From the NCBI GenBank assembly GCA_028826165.1, contig JAPDFW010000086.1, forward strand, positions 186,001 to 250,000: DNA of 64,000 bases, given 5' to 3'. Numbering within the stretch: the first letter of the stretch is position 1; the number at the start of each line of letters is the position of its first letter. This document shows, in pieces, positions 23,697-35,700 of the stretch. A program made the position numbers and the translations under genes. Under the pieces are notes generated by a model. The model was given only the letters and a program-made list of their open reading frames with translations, was not told the DNA's origin and ran no database searches. Source of the DNA: Anaeramoeba ignava (lineage: Eukaryota; Metamonada; Anaeramoebidae).

Positions 23697-25996
23697 TTAT
23701 TGGGAAAATAAAAATTTTTCTTCTTCAATTCTTCTTTCTTTCTTTTTCTTAATAATTTCTTGATCAATTTCTTTTTCTTTTTTATTTTTTTTGATTAAAA
23801 AAGTTCTAAACATTTGGGGTTTTTTAATTTGTTTTGTTTGAAAATTTTTGGATCTTTCTAAAGCTCTTTTATTTCTTTCTTCTTGTTGTTTTTTTTGAAT
23901 TTCCAAATTAAGAATTCTTTCAGTTCTTCTTCTTTCTGAAAGTTGAAATTTAATAGATTTATTGATTCTATTTTGAGGTAATTTTGATAAAGAAGAAAGA
24001 ATTTTTTCCACTTTTTTTTCAATTTGAAGAAGCATTTGTAAAGATTGAGTTTGAGTTTCATTATCAAATCCAATAGAAATAAAAAAATCAGTTATTTTTT
24101 CTTCAAGAATTTCCATTTCTTTAAGAAATTCATCTTTTTTCATATTATTTTTTTCTTTTTCAATTTCCAAAATTTCTTCCAAATTTTCTTTTATTTTCAT
24201 TTCTAATCTTTTTAAATTTGGTTTCAGATCTTGATTTTCAAATTCAATTTCTCTTTCAAGTTTTTCAATTTGTTTATTAATTAATTTGATTTCTTGATTT
24301 GTTTGTTGAATATTTTGAATTAGAAAGATATTTTTAGATTCCATTTGATTAAATTGATTAAGGAATTTAGAAGGGGAATTAAAAATATTTTCTTTATCAT
24401 TTAAATTATTATTTTGAATTAAATTATTATTTTGAATTAAATTATTATTTTGAATTAAATTATTATTTTCAATTAAATTATTATTTTGATTTAAATTATT
24501 ATTTTCAATTAAATTATTATTTTTATTTAAACTATTATTTTGATTTAAATTATTATTTTCAATTAAATTATTATTTTCAATTAAATTATTATTTTGGATT
24601 AAATTATTATTTTGGATTAAATTATTATTTTGGATTAAATTATTATTTTGGATTAAACTATTATTTTCAATTAAATTATTATTTTTATTTAAATTATTAT
24701 TTTGGATTAAATTATTATTTTCAATTAAATTATTATTTTTGATTTAAATTATTATTTTTATTTAAATTATTATTTTGGATTAAATTATTATTTTGAATTA
24801 AATTATTATTTTGGATTAAATTATTATTTTGGATTAAATTATTATTTTGGATTAAATTATTATTTTGGATTAAATTATTATTTTGATTTAAATTATTATT
24901 TTGGATTAAATTATTATTTCGATTTAAATTATTATTTTGGATTAAATTATTATTTTTATTTAAATTATTATTTTGAATTAAATTATTATTTTGGTTTAAA
25001 TTATTATTTTCAATTAAATTATTATTTTGGATTAAATTATTATTTTGGATTAAACTATTATTTTGGATTAAATTATTATTTTGAATTGAATTATTATTTT
25101 CAATTAAATTATTATTTTGATTTAAATTATTATTTTCAATTAAATTATTATTTTCAATTAAATTATTATTTTGGATTAAATTATTATTTTCAATTAAATT
25201 ATTATTTTTAATTAAATTATTATTTTGGATTAAATTATTATTTTCGATTTAAATTATTATTTTGATTTAAATTATTATTTTTATTTAAATTATTATTTTC
25301 ATTTAAATTATTATTTTGGTTTAAATTATTATTTTGGATTAAATTATTATTTTGGATTAAATTATTATTTTGATTTAAATTATTATTTTGATTTAAATTA
25401 TTATTTTGAATTAAATTATTATTTTGATTTAAATTATTATTTTGATTTAAATTATTATTTTGGATTAAATTATTATTTTGATTTAAATTATTATTTTCAA
25501 TTAAATTATTATTTTGATTTAAATTATTATTTTGATTTAAATTCTCTTCTAAATTCTCTTCTAAATTCTCTTCTAAATTTTGTTCTAAATTATTTTTGGA
25601 TTGTAAAAGATCTTTTTGAATTACAAATAAAAACTTCTCCATTTTTTGCATTTCTTCAGATTTTTCTTCCCACTTTCTTAATTCATCTTTTTCTTTAATT
25701 AATTTTTGATTTTCTTCTCTAATTTTTGAATATAATTGATTTTTTATTCTAATTTCATGATCTTCTTTTTTTTTTTGATCAAGAAGAATTTTTTCATTTT
25801 TTTTCCTTTTTTTCTCAATATCTTCTTTTTGTTTTTTAATCTCTTCTTCTTTTTCTTTTAATTTCTTTTTATATTCATTTAATTTTGTATTTAAATCAAT
25901 TAATTCTTTTTTTCTTTGTTCTTTTTGATAATTTTTATAGAAATTTTGTTTTTTTTGTTGAATTTGTTCAAAAATTGATAAATTTTTTTTATTCAT
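23697..25996 (-). CDS. CFAP100: Flagella-associated coiled-coil protein, CFAP100/CCDC37-like, with two frame breaks
   Basis: A 252-aa N-terminal frame (25996-25238) and a 215-aa C-terminal frame (24344-23697) become one 765-aa protein when one base is removed at about 25,245 (extra C) and one at 24,736-24,740 (T5); the total length is then an exact multiple of three. The N-terminus is coiled coil ending KWEEKSEEMQKMEKFLFVIQ, like the DUF4200 coil of CFAP73/CFAP100. The middle is about 64 copies of a hexapeptide NQNNNL/IENNNL (18-bp units). The C-terminus SKNIFLIQNIQQTNQEI and RNKRALERSK...PQMFRTF resembles CFAP100, where similar words occur. In Chlamydomonas CFAP100 and CFAP73 (MIA1/MIA2) link the inner dynein arm f region to axonemal microtubules. 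The identification is by motif, not alignment. Implies a flagellate stage or lineage. Confidence 0.62.
24403..25560 (-). repeat. Exonic 18-bp minisatellite coding for NQNNNL hexapeptides
   Basis: About 64 units of AATTTAAATTATTATTTT (plus strand) with variants giving Gln, Glu, Lys or Ile at positions 1-2. Both frame breaks of the host gene lie inside it. It reads in phase into both flanking coiled coils, so it is taken as coding. Confidence 0.75.
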
Positions 25997-26248
25997 TTTG
26001 TTCTTTTTAAAAAAATGGAATTGAAAAAATTTGGAATTTTTTTTTTAAATTTTTTGATTTAATCAATGTCAATTTTATTTCAAAATAAAAAAATAAAAAA
26101 ATAAAATAAAAAGTGGAATGAAAATGAAAATTAAAAATAAAAATATTTGAATTAAGTTAATGTCATATTTATTTAAGTTTTTGATCAAATTTTTTTTTGA
26201 TCAAAACAAAATTATAAAACAAAACAAAAAAAACAAAAAAAAAAGAAA

Positions 26249-26821
26249 TCAAATTTTTTTAAAATCATCTGGACCTTTTGGACCAGTAGGAGAATTTCTA
26301 TAAGCCAAACTCATAGCTCTAGTCATAAAAGTTTGGAAGTATTCAAGTTGTGAAGCAAGAACACGACGTTCAGCTTCTAAAGCTTCAGTTCTTGTGCGAT
26401 ATTCTGCATTTTCATTTTCAAGTTTTTCCACTTTTTCTTCAAGATCATCGATCAATTGTTTCTGTCTTTGTCTAAATGCTTGCGCTGCCTCTCTGTTGGT
26501 TTTTAATCGATCTTCATCGTTTTTTTTTGATTTTGTTCTGTTTTCACTTTTTTTTTTTTTGCTTGAAGTGTCTCGTGTTTTTTTTGTTTTGTTTTTTGAT
26601 TTTGACTTTGTTTTTGGTTTGGATTTTGACTTTGATTTTGTTTCATTTTTCAGTTTTTTTGTTTTTAATCTTTTGATTTGAGATTCATTTAAATCATCTT
26701 CATTTGAATATGAATCTTCATTATTTTGTTCAAATTCATCTTCTTGTTCTTGAAAATTATCTGATTCTAATTCAGAATCTGTTTTTGAAAAATCTGGATT
26801 TAATTTAAATAAATTTTCCAT
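26249..26821 (-). CDS. bZIP transcription factor
   Basis: Single exon, 190 aa. Residues 1-48 are acidic/Asn-rich, 49-105 a Lys/Ser block with repeated SKSK, then a bZIP: basic region TNREAAQAFRQRQKQ with the invariant Asn109 and Arg117 (N-x7-R), followed by a leucine zipper starting LIDDLEEKVEKLENENAEYR. The zipper runs to about residue 160, four to five heptads. It should bind DNA as a dimer in the nucleus; the Ala-Ala-x-x-x-Arg core is typical of AP-1/ATF/CREB-like factors but the target site cannot be assigned. The start is the first ATG, 10 bp after a TTTCATAAAA motif. It is followed upstream by a 2.3 kb satellite. Confidence 0.9.
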   Translation of the reverse strand: MENLFKLNPDFSKTDSELESDNFQEQEDEFEQNNEDSYSNEDDLNESQIKRLKTKKLKNETKSKSKSKPKTKSKSKNKTKKTRDTSSKKKKSENRTKSKKNDEDRLKTNREAAQAFRQRQKQLIDDLEEKVEKLENENAEYRTRTEALEAERRVLASQLEYFQTFMTRAMSLAYRNSPTGPKGPDDFKKI

Positions 26822-27109
26822 TTTTTTTTTTTATGAAAGAATTGATTAAAATAAGAAAATAATAAAAAAAAGAAAATTATTTTTTAATTTTTTTTAATTT
26901 TTATTTTTTAGAAGGAAATTTGACACAAATTTGACGATTTATTGTGATTTAATTAAAAGAATAAATTAGAGTAATTTGTGTATGATCTTTACCAAAAATT
27001 TTTCTTTATTAAAAAAATTAAAAAAAAGAAGAAAAATTTTAATCTTTTTTTAAAAATTCTCCTTTTCTTTCTTTCTTTTTTTTATTATTATTATTAGATC
27101 TAATTTTAG
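26822..27109. other. bZIP 5' flank
   Basis: A 290-bp AT-rich stretch with T- and A-runs. It contains one less repetitive segment (ACAAATTTGACGATTTATTG at about 26,931) and no gene. Function not seen. Confidence 0.4.
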
Positions 27110-29460
27110 ATAAGAATAAATTTAATTCCAAAATAAATTTAATTTAAAAAGTGGAATAAATATTAAAATAAATTTAATTTCAAAAATAAATTTAATTTAA
27201 AAAGTGGAATAAATATTAAAATAAATTTAAATCAAAAATAAATTTAATTTAAAAAGTGGAATAAATATTAAAATAAATTTAATTCCAAAAATAAATTTAA
27301 TTTAAAAAGTGGAATAAAGATTAAAATAAATTTAATTCCAAAAATAAATCTAATTTAAAAAGTGGAATAAATATTAAAATAAATTTAAATCCAAAAAGTG
27401 GAATAAATATCAAAATAAATTTAATTCCAAAATAAATTTAATTTAAAAAGTGGAATAAATATTAAAATAAATTCAATTCCAAAAAGTGGAATAAATATTA
27501 AAATATATTTAATTCCAAAATAAATTTAAATTTAAAAAGTGGAATAAATATTAAAATAAATTCAATTCTAAAAAGTGGAATAAATATTAAAATAAATTTA
27601 ATTCCAAAATAAATTTAAATTTAAAAAGTGGAATAAATATTAAAATAAATTTAATTCCAAAAAGTGAAATAAAGATTAAAATAAATTTAATTCCAAAAAT
27701 AAATTTAAATCTAAAAAGTGGAATAAATATCAAAATAAATTTAATTCCAAAATAAATTTAATTTAAAAAGTGGAATAAATATTAAAATAAATTTAATTCC
27801 AAAAAGTGGAATAAATATTAAAATAAATTTAATTCCAAAAATAAATTTAATTCCAAAAAGTGGAATAAATATTAAAATAAATTCAATTCCAAAAAGTGGA
27901 ATAAATATTAAAATATATTTAATTCCAAAATAAATTTAAATTTAAAAAGTGGAATAAATATTAAAATAAATTCAATTCTAAAAAGTGGAATAAATATTAA
28001 AATAAATTTAATTCCAAAATAAATTTAATTTAAAAAGTGGAATAAATATTAAAATAAATTTAATTTAAAAAGTGGAATAAATATTAAAATAAATTTAAAT
28101 CAAAAAATAAATTTAATTTAAAAAGTGAAATAAATATTAAAATAAATTTAATTCTAAAAATAAATTTAAATCCAAAAAGTGGAATAAATATTAAAATAAA
28201 TTTAAATCAAAAAATAAATTTAATTTAAAAAGTGAAATAAATATTAAAATAAATTTAAATCCAAAAAGTGGAATAAATATTAAAATAAATTTAAATCCAA
28301 AAATAAATTCAATTCCAAAAAGTGGAATAAAGATTAAAATAAATTTAATTCCAAAAATAAATTTAATTCCCAAAATATATTTAATTCCAAAAATAAATTT
28401 AAATCCAAAAATAAATTTAAATCCAAAAATAAATTTAATTCCAAAAAGTGGAATAAAGATTAAAATATATTTAAATCCAAAAATAAATTTAATTCCAAAA
28501 ATAAATTTAATTCCAAAAAGTGGAATAAATATTAAAATAAATTTAATTCCAAAAATAAATTTAATTCCCAAAATATATTTAATTCCAAAAAGTGAAATAA
28601 AGATTAAAATAAATTTAAATCCAAAAATAAATTTAAATCAAAAAATAAATTTAATTTAAAAAGTGGAATAAATATTAAAATAAATTTAAATCCAAAAATA
28701 AATTTAATTCCAAAAAGTGGAATAAAGATTAAAATAAATTTAATTCAAAAAATAAATTTAATTCCCAAAATATATTTAATCCAAAAAGTGAAATAAATAT
28801 TAAAATAAATTTAAATCCAAAAATAAATTTAAATTCCAAAAATAAATTTAATTCCAAAAAGTGGAATAAAGATTAAAATAAATTCAATTCCAAAAAGTGG
28901 AATAAAGATTAAAATAAATTTAATCTAAAAAGTGGAATAAATATTAAAATAAATTTAAATTCCAAAAATAAATTTAATTCCAAAATAAACTTAAATTAAA
29001 AAGTGAAATAAAGATTAAAATAAATTTAATTCCAAAAATAAATTTAATCTAAAAAGTGGAATAAAGATTAAAATAAATTTAATTCCAAAAATAAATCTAA
29101 TTTAAAAAGTGGAATAAATATTAAAATAAATTTAATTCCAAAAAGTGGAATAAATATTAAAATAAATTTAATTCTAAAAATAAATTTAAATCCAAAAAGT
29201 GGAATAAATATTAAAATAAATTTAATTCTAAAAATAAATTTAATTCTAAAAAGTGGAATAAATATTAAAATAAATTTAATTCCAAAAAGTGAAATAAATA
29301 TTAAAATAAATTTAATTCTAAAAATAAATTTAATTTAAAAAGTGAAATAAATATTAAAATAAATTTAAATCCAAAAATAAATTTAAATCTAAAAAGTGGA
29401 ATAAATATTAAAATAAATTTAATTTAAAAAATAAATTTAATCTAAAAAGTGGAATAAAAT
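27110..29460. repeat. 2.35 kb satellite with GTGGAATAAA core
   Basis: Composite units: AAAAAGTGGAATAAATATTA, then AAATAAATTTAATTCC, then an optional AAAATAAATTTAA spacer; units of about 35 and 53 bp alternate irregularly. More than 40 GTGGAATAAA/GTGAAATAAA cores are present. The array lies between the divergent bZIP and PP2A-A genes. A 126-aa Ile/Phe/Gly frame inside it is a repeat artefact. Confidence 0.9.
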
Positions 29461-29514
29461 GTTGTTTGGTTTTTTTAAAAAAAAATAAGAAAGATTTTTA
29501 AAAAAATTTTTTTT

Positions 29515-29590
29515 TTTGGTTTTTGATTTTTCATTTTTTTTCTTTTTCTTCTTTTTTATTAAAAAATAAAAAAACTTTTAAAAAAAAAAA
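29515..29590 (+). promoter_or_regulatory. TTCATTTTTTTT element upstream of PP2A-A
   Basis: GATTTTTCATTTTTTTTCTT lies about 60 bp before the start codon, followed by poly-A. It matches the element before the other genes in the window. Confidence 0.4.
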
Positions 29591-32374
29591 ATGCAAATGG
29601 AAATGGATCAAGAATCAAATAAAAATGAAAATAAAAATAAAAACGAAAATGAAAATAAAAATGAAAATAAAAATAACAAAAACGAAAATAAAAATAAAAA
29701 TAAAAATAAAGAAAATGATTCAGATTCAGATTCAGATTCAGATTCAGATAATGAAAATTATATTGATGATAAATTTAGTCTTTCTGATTCTTCAAGTGAT
29801 TCAAATTATGAAGATGAAAATGAAGATGAAAATGATGAAAATGAAATTGAAACTGAAAAAATGTTGGATTCATTAAATAAAGCGTTTCCAAAAAAAAAAA
29901 AGAATTTAAAACAAGGAAAAAAATATCTAATGGAAACAGAACCAGATCCAAAATTACAACAAATAGCATTTTATGTTGATAATTTAAAAGGTGAAGATAT
30001 GTCAGTTAGAATTCAAGCTTTTAAAAATTTGCATTTTATTGCTATAGAATTTGGTGAAAATAGAACAAGAAATGAAATTGTACCTTTTATTCAAAGTAAA
30101 TTATTTTCTTTAAAAAAATTAAAAAGCAAATATTTTATTTAATTTTAATTTTAATTTTAATTTTAATTTAAATTTCTAAATTAATTTTTATTTTTAATTT
30201 TATAAAAGATTTAAATGAAACAAATTATCAAATTTGGGAAATTATTGCTGAGCAATTATCTCATTTTGTTCAATATATTGGTGGAATTCAATATGCTCAT
30301 CTTTTATTACCAATTTTATTTAATTTATCAATAAATGAAGAAATTAAAGTTCGAATAAAAGTAAATTAAAATTTATAAATATAAAATTTATTTATAAAAT
30401 TTATAAAATTGTTTATTCTTTTGATTTTAGTCACTTGAATCAATTTTAAAAATTGTAAATCTTTTAAATCCTAAACAAATAATTGATTATATTATTCCAA
30501 GAATTGAAGAATTATCAGATTCTCTTTTTTCAATCCCAAGAGCTTCAAGTTTAGAAATTATATCACTTATTTATCCAAAAATTCCAGAAAATTATATTTC
30601 TAAAATGATATCGTAATTAAAAAGAAAAATTCATTAATAAAAGATAAATTTTAATCAATTTTTTATTTGGAAATTTATAAACAGTTTATATTTGAAAGGA
30701 TGTAATGATGAATTTATATTTGTTAGGAAAACAGCTTCACAAAATCTTTATGTATTGATTCTATTAATTGAATATTTCCAAAAGAAAATTTAAAACAATT
30801 TAAAAAATTTAATAAAAAAATAGAAAATCATTGATAAAACTTCAGATTTAAATATTTTGAATCAATTATTTTCACAATTTACAAAATTTGTTACTGAAAA
30901 TCAAGATAGTATTCGAATTTTTTGTTTAAAATCATGTGTTTCATTTGGATCTAAATTTGATGATGAATTCAAAATTCAACAATTACTCCCAATATTTAGC
31001 CAATTATCAAATGATTTATCTTGGAGAGTTAGATATCAATCCTCATTTTATTTTGTTGAAGTAAAAATATTCAATTTAAATTTAAATTTAAATTTAAAAA
31101 ATAATTTAATTTAATTTAATTTAAATTGGAAAAAAAATATAGTTTGTTAAATTAATTCCTCAAGAATCTATTCCAGAAACTTTGTTTAATTCTTTTACTT
31201 CTTTATTGAAAGATAAAGAAATTCAAGTTCGAGCAAATTCATCAAAAAATATTTCTCAATTTCTCAATTTGGTTCAAAAACATCCAAATCAAATTGAAAA
31301 TATTCTTTCAACTCTTAGCAATTTAATACAAGATTCATCACCACTTGTTAAATGTGATTGATCCAAAAAAAAAACAAAACAAAAATTTGACAGGAGTTTT
31401 AATCTTTTGAATTTTTTTCTTTTGATTATTATTATTATTATTATTATTAGCTGGACTCGCTTTATCAATTACTGGATTATCACCTTTGATTGGAAAACAG
31501 AAAACAGTTACTTTTCTTGTTCCTCTTATTCTTGATTTATTTGAACATGGATCTTCTGAAGTTCGTTTGAATTTGATAAAAACTATCGATAAAGTTTCTT
31601 CCATAATACAAGAAGATGTTTTATTTGAAGCAATTTTTTGTGCTATTAAAGAGCTTTCTAGATCTCCAAAATGGAGAATTAGGTTAGAAACTGTTGAGAG
31701 CATTTCCAGTTTTGCTAAGAGTTTAGTAAAAAAATTTTTTTCCATTTACATGAAATTTTCATTTTGATTTTCGATTTTTATATTTACATGAAATTTCCAA
31801 TTTTTTCTTTTTCTTCTTCTTCTTTAAAAAAAATAAGCAAATTGAAGTTTTTTCAGGAAAACTTTTTGATTTCATTTTCACATTTTTAATGGATGATGTT
31901 TCTTCAATAAGAAAAACAACTTGCATAAAAATTAAAGAATTAGCAATTATTTTTGGATCAAAATGGACAACAGAAGGTTTATTACCAAGAGCAACAGAAT
32001 TATTGAAAGATAAAAACTATTTGCTAAGAGAAACTTCAATTCAGTTATTATCTGTAAAGAAATAATTCTTCAAATTTAAATCCAAATTCAAATTTAAATC
32101 CAAATTCAAATTTAAATTTAAATAGCTTTTAGTTATTGATTTTCCTGATAAAGAAATTGTTAAAAATCTTTTTATTCCTTTAATTCTTTCTGCAAAAGAT
32201 GATTCTATTGCAAATGTTAAAATTTTTCTTTCTGAATCAATTTCTTCTTTTATTCATGTTCTTGATGATGAAACTAAAAATAATCAAATTAAAAATTGTT
32301 TGAATGATTTGATAAATGATAATGATTTTGATGTGAAACATTTTGCAAAAAAAGCTCTTCTTAATCTTAAATGA
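29591..32374 (+). CDS. PPP2R1A: Protein phosphatase 2A scaffold subunit A (PR65), HEAT repeats
   Basis: Nine exons: 29591-30095, 30209-30360, 30431-30612, 30685-30751, 30824-31060, 31143-31353, 31451-31725, 31838-32053, 32126-32374; every phase closes and gives 697 aa (human 589). HEAT repeats align along the length: LRLNS-like MSVRIQAFKNLHFIAIEFGE, DLSWRVRYQSSFYF (human DKSWRVRYMVADKF), LVKSGLALSITGLSPLIGK (human HVKSALASVIMGLSPILGK), SPKWRIRLETVESI, and the end DFDVKHFAKKALLNL (human DVDVKYFAQEALTVL). About 115 extra N-terminal residues are Asn/Lys/Asp/Ser-rich and acidic. The protein would scaffold the catalytic C and regulatory B subunits of PP2A. It converges with the P5CDH gene. Confidence 0.93.
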
Positions 32375-32705
32375 AATTTTTCTTTTTAAAAAAAACAAAA
32401 CAACAAAACAAAATTTTAATTTTCAAATTCCAAAAAAAAATTTAATAAAGATTTTTTTTTTTTGATTAATTTTTTATTCTTTTTTTTTGATTAATTTTTT
32501 TGAAAGAAAAATAAATCGAAATTGTAATTGAAATCGAAATTGAAATCGAAATTGAAATTGAAATCAAAATCGAAATTGAAATGAAGAAGAAGAGAAGAAA
32601 AAGAAAGTAAAAAAAAAAAAACTTAATCCCAACATTTCAAAAATTTCGATAGAAGAAGAAGAAAAAGATAAAAGAAGAAAAAGATAAAGAAAGAAAAAGA
32701 AAAGC
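32375..32705. other. Convergent intergenic spacer, purine-rich
   Basis: It contains a GAAATC/GAAATT hexamer run (about 32,516-32,585) and a GAAGAAGAAAAAG purine tract up to the P5CDH stop. Both genes end here, so it should hold two 3' untranslated regions; no gene is seen. Confidence 0.5.
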
Positions 32706-35700
32706 TTATTTTTGACCCATATGAGGATATCTGAAATCAGTAAGAGGAACGAAATTTTCTTTAATAGAACGAGGAGAGCACCAATTCAAGAGATTAATAA
32801 TAGCACCAGCTTTTTGGTTATTACCAGAAGCACGAGCTCCACCAAAAGGTTGTTGACCAACAACTGATCCAGTTGACTTATCATTAATATAAAAGTTTCC
32901 AGCAGTGTTTCTGAGTCTCTTAACTGCATAATCAAGTGCGTTTCTTTCTTGAGCGAAGATTGCTCCACAGAGACCGTATTCTGAAGTGTTGTCACAAAGA
33001 TCTAATGTTTCTTCATATTTATCAGGGTCATAAAGATAGATTGTTAAAACTGGTCCAAAAATTTCTTCAACCATTGTTTTGCTTTTTGGATTCTTTGTCA
33101 GGATTACTGTTGGTTCAACAAACCATCCAACTGAATCATCACATTTTCCTCCAATTATCACTTCTGAATCTGGATCTTTTTTGGCTCCTTCAATGTAGTT
33201 TTTGATGTTGTCGAATGAAGCTTTATCAATTACTGCTGACATGAAAACACTGAAATCTATTTTTTAATTTTAAATTTCAATTTCATGTAATTGATTAATT
33301 TTATTTAATTTTTTATTTTAAATCATTTTAAATTTTGAAATATTACCATCACTTTGTCCCATTTTGATTTGTTTAATAATTGCTTCAAGTTTTTCACGAA
33401 GTTTTGGCCAAACATTTTTTGGAACATACATTCTTGAAGTTGCTGAACATTTTTGACCTTGATATTCATATGCTCCTCTAACTGTTGAATTTGCAACATG
33501 ATCCAAATCTGCAGATTCGTGAATAAAGTGATAATTTTTTCCACCAGTTTCTCCAACAATTCTTGGATATGATTTGTAAGTATCCATTGTGAATTTTGCT
33601 GCTTCCATCCAAATATGCTTGAAAACTTCAGTACTTCCTGTGAAATGAACACCACCAAGATTTTTATTAGAAAGGAGTGTCTAAATAATTAATAATTAAA
33701 TAATTAATTAATAATTAAATAATTAAATTATTAAATAAAAATAACAAACTCTTCCAATAACACTTCCAGAGCCAGGAATAAATTGAATTACTCCATCAGG
33801 AAGTCCAGCTTCTTGAAGAATTTTGGCAAAAATATAATTGGATAAAATTGAGGTTGATGATGGTTTCCAAAGAGAAACATTTCCAAGAATTGCAGGTGAA
33901 GTTGGCAAATTTCCACCAATAGCTGTAAAATTAAATGGTGTAATAGCAAGAACAAATCCTTCAAGTGGTCGATATTCAACTCTATTCCACATTCCAGCTG
34001 GATTAATCTTTGGTTGCATTGAATAAATTTCTAATTATAAAATTTTTTGGATATTTCATGTAAATGGAAAATTTTTTTTTTAAATTTCTTTTTAAATTTT
34101 ATTTAATTTTAATACCTTCAGCAAATTTAACATTGAAACGAAGGAAATCAGCAAGTTCAGCAATGCAATCAATTTCAGCTTGCCAAACATTTTTTCCTTG
34201 ACCCAATATGGTTGAAGCCATCATTTCGTATCTATATTTTCCAACCATTAAATCAGCAGCTTTGAGAAAAATTCCGGCTCTTGTTTCAAATGGAAGTTCT
34301 TCCCAATGTTTCTTTGCTTTCATTGCTCCATCAACTGCTTTTTGGATCAAATTTTCATCTACAACATCAAATTTGCAGAGAACATTTTTGTGATCAGAAC
34401 AAATTAATTGTTCTTTTTTTTTTCCATTTCGGACTTCTTTTCCGTTTATAATTAAGGGAACGTCATATGGTAATTCTTTTCTCATTTTTTCACATGCTTG
34501 TTTTAATTTGATTGCGGATTCAGTTCCAGGAACATAATTCCACTTTATTTTTAAATTATTATTTATTATTTTAGATATTAATTTAGATATTAAATTATTA
34601 ATTAAATTATTTATTAATTTATTTATTAAATTATATATAAAATTATTTATTAAATTATTAATTAAATTATTAATTAAATTATTAATTAAATTATTTATTA
34701 AATTATTTATAAATTATTAATTAAATTATTAATTAAATTATTTATTAAATTATTGATTAAATTATTAATTAAATTAGATATAAAATTAGATATAAAATTA
34801 GATATAAAATTATTAATTAAATTATTAATAAAATTATTTATTAAATTATTTATTAAATTATTTATTAAATTATTTATTAAATTATTTATTAAATTATTAA
34901 TTAAATTATTTATTAAATTATTAGTTAAATTATTAATTAAATTATTTATTAAATTATTAATTAAATTATTTATTAAATTATTAATTAAATTATTTATTAA
35001 TTAATTAAATTATTTATTAATTGATTAAATTTAAATAATGAGAAGAATTGGGGTTAAATTTATTGATTAAATTATTGATTAAATTAGATATAAAATTAGA
35101 TATAAAATTATTAATTAAATTATTTATTAAATTATTTATTAATTAATTTATTAATTAATTTATTAAATTATTTATAAAATTATTTATTAAATTATTTATT
35201 AATTAATTTATTAAATTATTTATTAAATTATTTATTAAATTATTTATTAAATTATATATAAAATTAGATATAAAATTATTTATTTATTTATTGATTAAAT
35301 TATTTATAAAATTAGATATAAAATTAGATATAAAATTAGATATAAAAATTAGATATAAAATTAGATATAAAATTAGATATAAAATTATTGATTAAATTAT
35401 TTATTAAATTATTTATTTATTTATTAAATTTAAATAATGAGAAGAATTGGGGATAAATTTATTGATTAAATTAGATATTAAATTATTTATTAAATTAGAT
35501 ATTAAATTATTTATTAAATTATTTATTAAATTATTTATTAAATTATTAATTAAATTATTAATTAAATTATTTATTAATTTATTTATTAAATTATATATAA
35601 AATTATTTATTAAATTATTAATTAAATTATTTATAAAATTATTATTAATTAAATTATTAATTAAATTTATTTATTAAATTATTAATTAAATTATTTATTA

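Noticed and set aside
28191-28571. 126-aa FGIKFIFGIKFI frame
   Set aside because: A reading of the GTGGAATAAA satellite on the minus strand; not a gene.
34753-35677. IKLFIKLF-type frames, also at 54,891-55,745
   Set aside because: Repeat artefacts of the 12-bp arrays in P5CDH intron 1 and Rab5 intron 1.
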